DNA from: CAVXXD01 sp963765625
GTDB lineage: Bacteria > Actinomycetota > Geothermincolia > Geothermincolales > Geothermincolaceae
Direction: 5' to 3'
NCBI GenBank assembly: GCA_963765625.1
Contig: CAVXXD010000012.1
Coordinates: 248,001 to 312,000 of the forward strand
DNA: 64,000 bases
Every line of letters starts with the position of its first letter. The first letter of the stretch is position 1. Positions 9,895-19,474 of the stretch are shown here, piece after piece. The notes beneath the pieces are model-generated. The model did not search any database. It was not told the origin of the DNA and worked only from the letters and a program-made list of their open reading frames with translations. The position numbers were made by a program, and so were the translations under genes.

Positions 9895-12800
9895 ATGGAC
9901 GTCTTCAAACACCCGGCCCGGCTGCTGGAAGCGGTCCACTGGTCCAGTGTGGGGGTGATCGCTTTTCTTCCCCTGTACCAGGGGGCGGACATCTCCATCC
10001 TGCTCTGGGCGATCATCATGGCATCCCTGGTACTCGTCGGGGCCGCGCTCTTCTTCTATCTCAAGAAGAAAAAGAAGCTCCCCCAGCTCGGTTACCCGGT
10101 CCTGCTCATCCTGGACTCGGCCCTGGTTTCGCTGCTCATCTACAACAGCGGCGGGCTGTCCAGCCCCCTCTACCCCATGCTGATCTTCTTCGTCATGCTC
10201 AACTCGCTGGCGCGGCGCTGGAACCTGGCCCTCGTCGGGACGTTCACCATCGCCTCCTTCTACCTGGCCGCGTGCCTGCTGGAGAACTCGAGTTCTCTGG
10301 GTTACGTCCTGATCGTGAGGGTGGGGGTGATGGTCGTTTCCGCCCTGGTGCTGACCTGGATGATGATCCTGGACACCGAGGCGCACGGGCGCGGCGCCCG
10401 CATGCAGACCCTCTACGAGATCAGCACCTCGCTCTCCCGCTCCCTCGACCTCGAGCTTACCCTGGCCAACATCCTGGAGTCCACGGATCGGGTGTTCAAG
10501 ACGGACATCAGCTCCATCCGCCTGATGAACCTCAATGCCAACACCCTGGTGGTCAAGGTCTCCGGCGACCCCGAACACGACCCGGAGGAGGCGGTGGAGA
10601 TCGAGCTGGGCGAGGGTTTCATCGGGTGGGTGGCCAAGGAGGGCCGGCCCATCATCGTCAACGACGTCCCCCACGACCCCATGTTCGCCATCTTCCCCAA
10701 GGCCAAAAAAAAGGTAGCCTCGGTACTGGCCGCCCCCATCTACCTGGGCGACACCGTGGTGGGCGTGCTTTCCTGCGCCAGCTCCAAGCCGGTCGAGTTC
10801 ACCGATGACGACCTGCAACTCCTGGTTACCATCTCCAACCTGGCCGCCACGGCCATCGAGCGGGCCGAGTTGTTCGAACGCATCAGTACCCGCGGCGAGG
10901 TCATCGTGGAGAATATCAACTCCAGCATCATCGTCACCGATCCCGAAGGGGGCATCTCCCTCATCAACCAGGCGGCCCTGGACCTGCTGGACCTGGAGGA
11001 GGACGTCAGGGGCGCCAATGTCCTGGGTCTGCTCGAAGGGAGGATCCGCAATTTCGATATCTTCTGGAAACGGATCGAGGAGGAGTTCGCGGTCCTGGAA
11101 AAAGAAGAGGGCGCCCCGGAAGAAGGCATGAGGGCCGGCCTCTCTCAGGAACTCCGCACCATCGGGCCCAACGAGAGATACCTGCTGGTCAAGTCCTCGC
11201 CCATCCGCGCCAGTTACGACGCCCTTTCCGGCTTCGTCTTCATCCTGGACGACATCACCGAACGGGTCAAGGTGGACGAGATCCGCAACGAGCTGATGCT
11301 GATGATCGCCCGGCGCGTCGAGGAGTTCAGCGCCCTCTACGAGATGGGTTACTCACTGGCCGGCATGAGCGACACCCAGTACATGCTGGACCTGCTCATC
11401 CGGCGGGCCGTGGAATTGCTGGACGCAAGCTCCGGCGCCCTGGCCCTCTACGACCAGGACCAGGACGTCTTCGTCTACAAGGCGGCGGCGGGGATGAGGG
11501 ACGAACTTCCAGGCATCACTTTCAAGGCGGGGGAAGGGCCCTCCGGCGAGGTGGTGGAGCGCCGGGAGTCGCTCCTCCTGGAGAGGTCGGTGCCGGAAGG
11601 GTCGGCCCTGCTGGCCGAGGAGGTCCCCAACGAGATCACCGCGCTGCTGAGCCCCATCGTCTGGAGGGACCGCTCTACCGGCATCTTCGAGATATACCGG
11701 GACGCCGAAGAGCGCCCCTTTTCCGGGGACGACCTCTCGCTGCTGGCCCTCTTCACCAGCCAGACGGCTATCGCTCTCGAAAACGTCAACCTCTACCAGA
11801 TCATGTCGGAGGACAAGACCAGGATGGAGTCCATCCTCCTGTCGGTGGCCGACGGCGTGGTGGCCCTGAACAACGACGCCCAGGTGATCCTGGTCAACTC
11901 GGAGGCGGAAAAGATCCTCAACCTTCCACCCTTCCAGGATATACAGGGGAGCCACGTCAAGGAGGTCATCCGCAACCCGGACATCGCCAACCTTCTTTTA
12001 AAGAGCCTCTACACCCAGGACGAGCTGGCCCTGGAGATAACCCAGAGCATTCCCCGCAAGCTGATCATGGAGGTGCAGACCTCGGTCATCGACGACGAGA
12101 AAAAGGAGCGGCGGGGCGTGGTGGCGGTGCTGCGGGACATCACCCGCATGCGCGAGCTGGAGCAGGCCAAGTCGGACTTCGTCTCCACCGTCTCCCACGA
12201 GCTGCGCACTCCCCTCACCTCCATTAAAGCCTACACCGCCACCCTGCTGCGGGAGGACGTGACCTTCGACACCTCCACCCAGAGGGAATTTCTCAGTATT
12301 ATTGAGGAGGAAGCCGACCGCCTGACCCGCCTCATCGCCGACTTGCTGGACGTGTCCCGCATCGAATCCGGCAAGTTCGAGCTGAAGACGCGGGAGTTCG
12401 ACTTCATCAAGCTGATCAACATAGTCCTGGACAAGTTGATGTCGCAGACGGACATCCACGAGGTGGACGTGATCACTCCTGGCAGCCTGACCCCGCTGAT
12501 GGCGGACCCCGACAAGATCGAGCAGGTGCTTATGAATCTGCTCGGCAACGCCGTGAAGTACTCGCCGCGTGGCGGCCGCATCGAGGTGGAGGTCAAGGAG
12601 TATTCCAACAAGATCGAATGTTCCGTCAAGGATTCGGGGGTGGGCATCCCCAAGGAATACCTGGTAAGGGTGTTCGAGAAGTTCAGCCGGGTGGACAACC
12701 GCGCCACCCGGGGCATCGGCGGTACCGGACTGGGGCTCTACATCACCAGGAGTATCGTAGAGGCGCACGGCGGGACCATCTGGGTGGAGAGCAGCCCCTC

Positions 12801-12909
12801 CAAAGGGAGCAAGTTCCATTTCACCCTGCCCCTGGACTCCACCTTGAAGAAGAGCCTGCCCAACCCGGACGGTACTTCGCGTGGTCAAAATCGGGACAAG
12901 GGCATATAA
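9895..12909 (+). CDS. Membrane GAF/PAS multidomain sensor histidine kinase
   Basis: A 1004-residue kinase. Residues about 15-160 form five to six membrane helices. A GAF domain (about 175-320), a PAS domain (about 330-460), a second GAF domain (about 485-640) and a second PAS domain (about 650-750) follow. The HisKA dimerisation helix has phospho-acceptor H768 in FVSTVSHELRTP, and the HATPase has NLLGNAVKYS, DSGVGIP and GTGLGLY. All catalytic boxes are intact. It lies directly upstream of two response regulators in the same direction, its probable partners. The signal is unknown; the nearby molybdenum/tungsten genes make metal or redox sensing possible but unproven. Confidence 0.93.
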   Translation: MDVFKHPARLLEAVHWSSVGVIAFLPLYQGADISILLWAIIMASLVLVGAALFFYLKKKKKLPQLGYPVLLILDSALVSLLIYNSGGLSSPLYPMLIFFVMLNSLARRWNLALVGTFTIASFYLAACLLENSSSLGYVLIVRVGVMVVSALVLTWMMILDTEAHGRGARMQTLYEISTSLSRSLDLELTLANILESTDRVFKTDISSIRLMNLNANTLVVKVSGDPEHDPEEAVEIELGEGFIGWVAKEGRPIIVNDVPHDPMFAIFPKAKKKVASVLAAPIYLGDTVVGVLSCASSKPVEFTDDDLQLLVTISNLAATAIERAELFERISTRGEVIVENINSSIIVTDPEGGISLINQAALDLLDLEEDVRGANVLGLLEGRIRNFDIFWKRIEEEFAVLEKEEGAPEEGMRAGLSQELRTIGPNERYLLVKSSPIRASYDALSGFVFILDDITERVKVDEIRNELMLMIARRVEEFSALYEMGYSLAGMSDTQYMLDLLIRRAVELLDASSGALALYDQDQDVFVYKAAAGMRDELPGITFKAGEGPSGEVVERRESLLLERSVPEGSALLAEEVPNEITALLSPIVWRDRSTGIFEIYRDAEERPFSGDDLSLLALFTSQTAIALENVNLYQIMSEDKTRMESILLSVADGVVALNNDAQVILVNSEAEKILNLPPFQDIQGSHVKEVIRNPDIANLLLKSLYTQDELALEITQSIPRKLIMEVQTSVIDDEKKERRGVVAVLRDITRMRELEQAKSDFVSTVSHELRTPLTSIKAYTATLLREDVTFDTSTQREFLSIIEEEADRLTRLIADLLDVSRIESGKFELKTREFDFIKLINIVLDKLMSQTDIHEVDVITPGSLTPLMADPDKIEQVLMNLLGNAVKYSPRGGRIEVEVKEYSNKIECSVKDSGVGIPKEYLVRVFEKFSRVDNRATRGIGGTGLGLYITRSIVEAHGGTIWVESSPSKGSKFHFTLPLDSTLKKSLPNPDGTSRGQNRDKGI

Positions 12910-12948
12910 TTATTTTGACATCCCATAAATATTCAGGGAGGGCAAGGC

Positions 12949-13893
12949 TTGGAGGTTAGCGAGAGGGCCATCAAGATTCTTCTGGTCGACGACGAGCGCA
13001 ACATCCTGGACATCGTCCAGTTCAACCTGGAGGTTGAAGGCTTCGAGGTGACGACCGCGTCCGACGGCATGGAAGCCCTGCGCGTGGTGCACGACGCCGC
13101 CCCCGACCTCATCCTCTGCGACATCATGATGCCGGAGGTGGACGGTCTCGAGGTCTGCCGCCGCCTCAAGGCGGACAGCCGCACCAACCAGATTCCCATC
13201 GTCATGCTCTCGGCCAAAGCGCAGTCCCAGGACAAGCTGGATTCCATCGCGGCGGGGGCGGACGACTTCGTCACCAAGCCCTTCGACTTCAACGATCTGG
13301 TGGCGCGGATCAAGGTCAACCTCATCCGGGCCAAGCAGAAGAAGGACGTCAGCCCGCTCACCGGTTTCCCCGGCTCCATCTCCATCGAGGCGGAGATCAA
13401 AACTCGCGTCAAGCGTGCCGAGGCCTTCGCCACTCTCTACGTGGACATGGACAACTTCAAGCCCTTTAACGAGGTCTACGGCTTCCCCCAGGGGGACAAG
13501 GCCATCAAGATGCTGGCCGACATCATCGACGACGCCGTGCGCAAGGCGGGGAACATGGAGGACTTCGTGGGCCACGGCGGCGGGGACGATTTCATGATCA
13601 TCTCCACCCCGGACCGGGCCAAGGCCATCGCCATCTTTCTCATCGAGAACTTCGACCGTCGGGTGACCGCCCTCTACCGCGAGGAGGACCTCCAGCGGGG
13701 CTACTTCATCCGCGTCGACCGGGCGGCCAAGGAGAGCTACATTCCCATCACCACCATCAGCATCGGCATAGCCAGCAACGAGCACCGGAGGATCACCACC
13801 CATTGGGAAGTGGGCGAGATCGCCAAGGAAACGTTGAACTACGCCAAATCCATACCGGGAAGCACTTTCTTTATGGACAGGAGGGTCAAGTAA
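12949..13893 (+). CDS. Response regulator with GGDEF-type (GGDDF) output domain
   Basis: A receiver domain (residues 1-125) has acidic residues VDD, phospho-acceptor D58 in LILCDIMMP and K110 in the TKPF motif. It is followed by a GGDEF-type domain (about 135-310) with LTGFPG, the metal-binding segment YVDMDNFKPFN and an active-site loop GGDDF at 211-215. GGDDF is a recognised active variant, so c-di-GMP synthesis is possible. The RxxD product-inhibition site is absent. The domain also has an unusual insert around residues 235-255. Start is TTG with an AGGGAGGGC site. It follows the kinase by 39 bases. Confidence 0.87.
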   Translation: MEVSERAIKILLVDDERNILDIVQFNLEVEGFEVTTASDGMEALRVVHDAAPDLILCDIMMPEVDGLEVCRRLKADSRTNQIPIVMLSAKAQSQDKLDSIAAGADDFVTKPFDFNDLVARIKVNLIRAKQKKDVSPLTGFPGSISIEAEIKTRVKRAEAFATLYVDMDNFKPFNEVYGFPQGDKAIKMLADIIDDAVRKAGNMEDFVGHGGGDDFMIISTPDRAKAIAIFLIENFDRRVTALYREEDLQRGYFIRVDRAAKESYIPITTISIGIASNEHRRITTHWEVGEIAKETLNYAKSIPGSTFFMDRRVK

Positions 13894-13935
13894 CCGGGGA
13901 GATGGAAGGGTTTGCAGGAGGACCAAAGGGGAGAT

Positions 13936-14709
13936 ATGGAAGAGAAATATAAAGTGCTGGTGGTTGAGGACGACGAATCCATCTCCAACGTGGTGGAGTT
14001 GAACCTGCGCCTGGACGGCTACGAAGTGTTCCTGGCCGCCGACGGGGAGGAGGGGCTGGCCAGGGTGGAGGAAGTCGAGCCCGACCTGGTCATCCTGGAC
14101 GTGATGATGCCCAAGGTGGATGGCTGGGAGGTGCTCATGCGCCTGCGCCAGCAGCCGGAGACCAAGGATATCCCGGTGATCATGCTCACTGCCATCGGCG
14201 ACGAGCAGTCCAAGGTGATGGGCCTGCGGGGCGGCGCCGACGACTACGTTGCCAAGCCCTTCAGCCCACTGGAGCTGACCGCCCGGGTCAAGGTCATCCT
14301 GGACCGCGTGGGCAAGGCCCAGCGGATGGCGGAGCGCGTGGCGGAGCAGGGGGAGGCCGGCGAAGCCCCCATCAAGCTGGAGCAGATCCCCGTGCAGAAG
14401 GGCGACACCATCATCCTCGTCCCCAAGGAAGACATCTACTTCATCGACACCAAGTACGAGTACGCCAACATCCATACTTACTCCGATTCCTACCTCACCA
14501 CCTACAGCCTGACCGAACTGGAGAAGTCACTCGACCGCAACATGTTCTTCCGGACCCACCGCAGCTTCATCGTCAACTTGCGCAAGGTCAAGGAGATCAT
14601 CAAGATATCCCGCAACAGCCTCATCGTGGCCCTGACCGACGAAAAGGCCAGCCGGGTGCCGGTCAGCCGGCGGCAGGCCACCCTCTTAAAGGACGCCCTG
14701 GGCATCTAG
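13936..14709 (+). CDS. Response regulator with LytTR DNA-binding domain
   Basis: The receiver (residues 1-125) has EDDE, phospho-acceptor D55 in LVILDVMMP and AKPF. The C-terminal part (about 145-257) is a LytTR domain, with IYFIDTKYEYANIHT and the highly typical FFRTHRSFIVNL segment. The protein therefore probably activates genes by binding tandem direct repeats upstream. ATG at 13936 fits the start of the receiver; an in-frame TTG at 13912 is an alternative. LytTR regulators usually pair with a different kinase type, so sharing this GAF/PAS kinase is notable. Confidence 0.9.
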   Translation: MEEKYKVLVVEDDESISNVVELNLRLDGYEVFLAADGEEGLARVEEVEPDLVILDVMMPKVDGWEVLMRLRQQPETKDIPVIMLTAIGDEQSKVMGLRGGADDYVAKPFSPLELTARVKVILDRVGKAQRMAERVAEQGEAGEAPIKLEQIPVQKGDTIILVPKEDIYFIDTKYEYANIHTYSDSYLTTYSLTELEKSLDRNMFFRTHRSFIVNLRKVKEIIKISRNSLIVALTDEKASRVPVSRRQATLLKDALGI

Positions 14710-14793
14710 GCGAACGGCTTCCACCCCGTTTATATGCACCCATCATCGGGCATAATATATCTGGTAATATTCCTTTGAGATGGAGGTGGTTTC

Positions 14794-15003
14794 ATGCAAC
14801 TCAGCGCGAGGAACGTCCTGAAGGGCAAGGTCAAGAGCATCGAGCATGGCGCGGTCAACTCCGAGGTCGTGGTGGAGCTTCCGGGTGGGGCGGAAGTGGT
14901 CTCGATAATCACCAAGACATCAGCCGAGGGACTGAAGCTGAAAAAGGGCAAGAAGGTCTACGCCGTGATCAAAGCCTCCAACGTCATGATCGGTGTGGAC
15001 TGA
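14794..15003 (+). CDS. Molbindin (Mop/TOBE) molybdate- or tungstate-binding protein
   Basis: A 69-residue single TOBE domain. It starts MQLSARNVLKGKVKSIEHGA and has the characteristic NSEVVVEL and KKVYAVIKASNVMIGVD strands. Molbindins assemble into hexamers that store or buffer molybdate or tungstate in the cytoplasm. The ATG follows GGAGGTGG. It sits just upstream of the first cofactor riboswitch and marks the beginning of the molybdenum/tungsten region. Confidence 0.95.
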   Translation: MQLSARNVLKGKVKSIEHGAVNSEVVVELPGGAEVVSIITKTSAEGLKLKKGKKVYAVIKASNVMIGVD

Positions 15004-15024
15004 GCGCCACCGGGCGAACTTTGC

Positions 15025-15053
15025 TTGACAAGCAATTGACCGCGTGCTAACTT
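15025..15053 (+). promoter_or_regulatory. Promoter of riboswitch unit 1
   Basis: TTGACA, a 17-base spacer and TAACTT. The expected transcription start is about 10 bases before the aptamer stem. Confidence 0.75.
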
Positions 15054-15066
15054 AACTTCGCATTGT

Positions 15067-15166
15067 AGGTTTTCCGAGCAGACCGGCCTAAAGCGTAAGC
15101 CAGGGCTGCCTGCCGATAGGGTACAACGGGAAACGGTTGTGCCTCCCGCATTTGGAAAGGGAAACC
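15067..15166 (+). promoter_or_regulatory. Moco/Tuco riboswitch aptamer 1
   Basis: This stretch has the conserved pieces of the Moco RNA motif in order: TTTTCCGAGC, GGCCTAAAGCG with AAGCC, the CGATAGGGTA segment, GGGAAACGG, TGCCTCCCGC and TTTGGAAAGGG. The closing stem pairs GGTTTTCC with GGGAAACC. The family senses the molybdenum or tungsten pyranopterin cofactor; which metal form is bound cannot be told from the sequence. It precedes the exported protein at 15318. Three further copies are at 22841, 26520 and 28360. Confidence 0.93.
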
Positions 15167-15185
15167 GGGCCGGCGGACTTTACGT

Positions 15186-15220
15186 GGGCATCCTTTCCAG
15201 GAGGGATGCCCTCTTGTTTT
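15186..15220 (+). terminator. Riboswitch 1 terminator (expression platform)
   Basis: GGGCATCC pairs with GGATGCCC and is followed by TCTTGTTTT. The 5' arm and loop contain CCTTTCC, complementary to GGAAAGG at the 3' end of the aptamer. An antiterminator can therefore form when the aptamer is empty. This predicts expression off when cofactor is plentiful. Confidence 0.8.
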
Positions 15221-15317
15221 AACGCCGCGTGCCGTCCTTTCCTATGCGGGTAGGGCGGTATTTTTGTTGGGAGAGCCGGCAAGCAAGGCGGTAAAGAGGA
15301 TTCTTGAGGAGGAGAAG

Positions 15318-17821
15318 ATGCGAAAGTTCCTAGTGTTAATGACAGTGGCGGCGTTATGTGCCGCACCGGGATTGGGCCTCTTCGGCGCCGCGGCTTCCCC
15401 CCGGCTAGCGCCGGATTCCAGGCGGACGCCCTGTCCGCGGCATCACCGAACTACCGGGTCTTCAGTGAGACCGACCTGAAGTCCATCAAGAAGATAACCC
15501 ACAATCTCGATGCCAGCATCACCGAAGGACTGGCGGGCGGTCATTACACCTGTCAGAAGAATTCCGACCCCTTCACCTATTTCGAGCAGGACTGGAAGGG
15601 AGTAGACCTCTCCTACCTGCTGAACCAGGAAGTGGGCATCAAAACAGGCACCACCGGTATCAAGATCATTGCCGCCGACGGATACGCGGTGACCCTGACC
15701 CTTGCGGACATCGAGGGTTACAATGGGCTGCCGGCCCTGCTCGGCTACCTGCGCGGTGACTCCAGTGACAACAATCCTCCCAACGAAGAAGGAACCATGG
15801 ATGGAACCGGGACCTTCCCCTCCGTGGACCCGGTTGATACGAACGTCGAGATCGACGCGGAAGAAGGCCCCTTCCGGCTGGTCCTTCCCCAGAGCACCAT
15901 CGGCCCGGATCCCCGCGACGTCGCCTACAGTCCGGTGGGAAGTGGTACCGCCAACTGGAACAAGGCGGTCATGCAGGTGCGCGCCGTCGAGGTACAGCCG
16001 GTATCCCCGGGCATCCCGGCCATCGATTACGAGGCCATTCCCAGCAACCAGGTTGTCGTTTACGGCAACATCGAGAACCGCCATACCTTCACCGTCGACC
16101 AGCTCAAATCGATCAACCCCGTCAGTGGCACGTATACCTTCAGGAAGTCCTTCGGTGACCCGCCCGAATACAGCGAGGAGAATCACGAATGTGCAGGGGT
16201 CACTCTGTCCTACCTGCTGGACGATGTCCTCGGGCTGCAGGACGCGGCTGAAAACGTAACGACCATATGCTCGGACGGCTATGGTGTCGGAAAGGTCATC
16301 TCCCTGGAAGACATGAGGCAGGTCGGCTTGAACGGCATGCAGTTCATGCTCTGCCTGAACCTGGACGGGGCGGACCTGGGTCCCGAGCCTGATGACAAAG
16401 GCCCAGTTTACCTGGTCAAGCCGCTGATGACCGATGACCCCCTCGAGACCAACAGTAGCAAATGGATGAAGAACATCAGGTCGATCGTGGTGAACACCTC
16501 ATCCGACCCGGGGCCCGATTGGGCCAGGATCCCAACTGACCGCGTCATCGTCAGCGGCCTCTCCAACGCGGGCAACATCCCCAACGAGTGGTTCCTGCCC
16601 GAGGGGTGCACCGGCTTCGGCTTCGAGGAATGGATCCTCATCGAGAACCCCAACCCCTGGCCCACCGACGTCATCGTCGATTACATGATCGAGGGTGAGG
16701 CCATGCAGACCAGGACTTACGACGACGTTGCGGCCGAATCGCGCTTCTCCATCAATGTGGCAGCCGAGATTGGCACGGACAAGAACGTCAGCGCCAGGGT
16801 GGAAGGTTACCACGGCGACTCCATCGTCGTGGAGCGCGCCATGTACTGGGGCGACCGCGACGGCGGTCATTGCTCCGGCGGCATCCAGCGGGCTCTCAAC
16901 ACCTGGTACTTGGCCGAGGGGTGCACAGCCGATATCTTCGAGACCTGGGTGCTGGTTCAGAACCCGGGCGACACCGACGTCATCGTGGACTTCACTCTTA
17001 TGACTGAAGCCGGTGAGCAGAATCCTGAGGGCCTGCAGGACCAGACCATAGCCGCTAATTCTCGCCGCACCTTCAACCTGGGAGACTTCGTCCAGTCATA
17101 TGACGTCTCCACCAGGGTTGTCGCCTCCGGTGACGTCATCGTGGAACGTGCCGTTTACTGGAACGACCGCGACGGCGGCCACTGCGCCGGCGGCGTTGCC
17201 GGCCCCGGTAACGAATGGTATCTGGCCGAGGGGTGTACTAATTCTCCCTTTGAGACCTGGGTGCTGGTGCAGAACCCGACCGCGGCTGCCGTCAACATCG
17301 ACATGGACCTGATCACCGACACCGGCGTGGTGCAGGGCCCGCAGGAAGCTATCGCCCCCAACTCGCGCAAGTCCTATAACCTGGTCGACTACACCGCGAG
17401 TTATGACGTGTCGACAAGGGTCACGGCGGACGGTAGCGGGATCATCGCCGAGCGCGCCGTCTATTGGAACGACCGCGACGGCGGCTCCTGCGAGAGCGCC
17501 AGCGACCACGGCAAATTCAAGGCCTACCTGGCCGAGGGCGCCACGGCCGGCGGCTTCGAGACCTGGGTGCTCTTCCAGAACCCCGGGGCCGTCGATGCCA
17601 CCATCAATGTGACCTATCTCACCGATTCCGGCGTGGTCGTCAAGGAACCCTTCGTAGTGGCCGCCGGGACGCGTAAATCAGTCAACGTCATCGAAGACGT
17701 CGGAGAAAAATACGATGTCTCCACCGTCGTCACGGCCAGCGCGCCGGTGGTGGTGGAGCGTGCCGTCTACTGGGCCGAGCGCATCGAGGGAAGCTGCGCC
17801 AAGGGGCTTTCCGCCTGGTAG
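15318..17821 (+). CDS. Exported protein: two sulfite-oxidase-fold domains plus four AEG repeats, frameshifted
   Basis: The start ATG (GAGGAGGAG site) opens a signal peptide, MRKFLVLMTVAALCAAPG. An apparent one-base loss in a run of six C (15397-15402) shifts the frame, after which about 800 residues read continuously. Two domains of the sulfite-oxidase molybdopterin fold (PF00174-like) come first, at about 15450-16005 and 16040-16495. Their marks are WKGVDLSYLL, a DGY strand and GPFRLVLPQ. Domain 1 has a cysteine (codon 15551) where sulfite oxidases place their metal ligand; domain 2 has Phe. Four repeats of about 110 residues with (W/Y)(F/Y)LxEGxT...FExW follow. It is riboswitch-controlled, and its function is unknown. 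Confidence 0.83.
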
Positions 17822-17840
17822 CGCTGGAAATGACCGCCTG

Positions 17841-17904
17841 ACAAGTGGATTTTCCTCCCACTTGTTCGAAGGGGGCTCTTCGGGGTCCCCTTCACCTATT
17901 TTTA
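17841..17904 (+). terminator. Tandem hairpins ending the 15.3-17.8 kb unit
   Basis: A first stem (ACAAGTGG with CCACTTGT) is followed at once by a second (GAAGGGG with CCCCTTC) and then TATTTTTAT. The second hairpin plus T-run is a credible intrinsic terminator. Confidence 0.75.
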
Positions 17905-17968
17905 TAACTCCCGCGTGTTGGGATAATAAGATAGATAAATAGCAAGCATCGGATAAGAGGAGGCAGGC

Positions 17969-19474
17969 TTGACGGCGAAATCCCGCATATTGTTGGTCGT
18001 ATCCATTATCCTCCTGCTGGGAGCGGCCTTCGCCCTGGTCTTCCGCTATGTCGAAGTGGAGCACAACAGGGTGCTTTCATACGACGACGTCACCGGGATG
18101 CCGGCGGTAAGCGCGAGCTACCACAGCATCAACAACTGGGCCACGGTGGAGGACACCGATTTCACCGGCGTGCCCCTTTACCAGGTCCTCGAGAAGGTCG
18201 GCGTAACCGATGGGGTGGTTCAGATACAGGTGATCGCGCCCGACGGTTATTTCTGGCCGGCCGTGGACGATACCCTGACTCTGGACGAGTTGCGCACCCC
18301 CAACCAGCAAGGGCTCTATGCCCTGCTGGCATGGGAGATGAACGGAGAGACGCTTCAGCCGGAACCGGACGGCTCCGGGCCCCTGCGGCTGGTCTTGCCC
18401 CAGTATGGCGAGGAGGAAGTCAACAAGCCCTCCTGGGTGTCCAACGTCCGCCTGCTCCTGGTCGGGCCACTCGAAGAGGGTTACCAGGCGCCCGATGCAG
18501 GGGAGGTGCCGGTAGAGGAGGTCCGGATAGGAGGGAATGTCCCGCCCGGGTACCCATACCCGCTCTGGCCGGTGGTCCTGATGGGGATCATCGGCCTATT
18601 GCTGCTGGGGGAAGTCGCGGCAGACAAGCTCAGAATCCGTCAGATGGGGCCCCAGAAGGTGGCTGTTCTGATCCTTGTGGCCACCGTCTTTTCCGTATCG
18701 TTGGCGATGATGGAGGCGGATCGGGCTGTCGCGGAGAGTCCGCAGGCGGTCTTTTCTCTGGAAGAACTGCGGTCCATGCCCGCCTCCGGCGGACATTACA
18801 CCTTCCTGAAATCACAGGAGCCCTTCACCTATTACGAAGAGGATTACGAAGGGGTCTCACTCTCTTACCTGCTCCAGGGAGCCACGCAGCTGGAGCCCGG
18901 CGCCGACGGGGTGGTAGTGAGGTGCACGGACGGCTACAAGGTCAGCCTGAGCCTCTCCCAGGCCGTGCAGGTCTACCCCGGAGGCCTCCAGGCTATAATC
19001 GCTTATTCCAAAAGGGGAGAGTCTTTCAAAGGGGATGAAGGGCCACTCCGCCTCATCGTGCCCCAGGCCAGCCCCGGCGACAAGGCCGGCGGTGGCGACG
19101 CCAACACCCCTTACTGCGCCCGCATGGTCTATGCGGTGGAGGTAACGCCGCTGCCGGCCGGCCTGACACCGCCTTCCGCGGCCAGTGTGCCGGCAGGGTC
19201 ACTGGCCGTGTACGGGGCGGTCACCGTGCCGGCGGCACCTGAACAGCCGGCGGTCACACCACCGCTGGAACCGGTAGAGGAAACCACGACGCAAGCGAAT
19301 GTGGAGACCCCCGCCAATAACATCGCCGTGACCCCGGCAGCGACGGAGTTTACCCTCAACGGACTGCCCCCAAGCCTCTCGCGCCTGGTGCTTGGCGTGA
19401 CCCTGGCGGGAGGGCCCTACCCGCTTACCATGCAGCTCTGGATAGCCTCCGAAAGTGAACGTGGTCCCTCATGA
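17969..19474 (+). CDS. Membrane protein with two sulfite-oxidase-fold ectodomains
   Basis: A 501-residue protein. It has an N-terminal membrane helix (residues 6-25) and a first PF00174-like domain (about 30-170) with FTGVPLYQVLEKVGV, PDGYFW, LLAWEMNGE and GPLRLVLP. Two helices follow (about 193-213 and 228-246), then a second such domain (about 255-395) with GGHYTFLKSQEPFTYYEED, GVSLSYLL and GPLRLIVPQ. The tail is Pro/Thr-rich, as in envelope proteins. Neither domain has a cysteine at the metal-ligand position, so neither is expected to bind cofactor as sulfite oxidase does. Start is TTG at 17969 with AAGAGGAGG. Its stop overlaps the next start by ATGA, showing coupled translation. Confidence 0.82.
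   Translation: MTAKSRILLVVSIILLLGAAFALVFRYVEVEHNRVLSYDDVTGMPAVSASYHSINNWATVEDTDFTGVPLYQVLEKVGVTDGVVQIQVIAPDGYFWPAVDDTLTLDELRTPNQQGLYALLAWEMNGETLQPEPDGSGPLRLVLPQYGEEEVNKPSWVSNVRLLLVGPLEEGYQAPDAGEVPVEEVRIGGNVPPGYPYPLWPVVLMGIIGLLLLGEVAADKLRIRQMGPQKVAVLILVATVFSVSLAMMEADRAVAESPQAVFSLEELRSMPASGGHYTFLKSQEPFTYYEEDYEGVSLSYLLQGATQLEPGADGVVVRCTDGYKVSLSLSQAVQVYPGGLQAIIAYSKRGESFKGDEGPLRLIVPQASPGDKAGGGDANTPYCARMVYAVEVTPLPAGLTPPSAASVPAGSLAVYGAVTVPAAPEQPAVTPPLEPVEETTTQANVETPANNIAVTPAATEFTLNGLPPSLSRLVLGVTLAGGPYPLTMQLWIASESERGPS

Noticed and set aside
8752..10818. A 688-codon open frame on the minus strand extending upstream of ychF
   Set aside because: The extra 325 residues are low-complexity antisense of the kinase gene; ychF has a clear start with GGAGGTG at 9843.
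12910..14475. Long minus-strand open frame antisense to the response regulators
   Set aside because: High GC gives long shadow frames; the plus-strand proteins have intact receiver, GGDDF and LytTR motifs.
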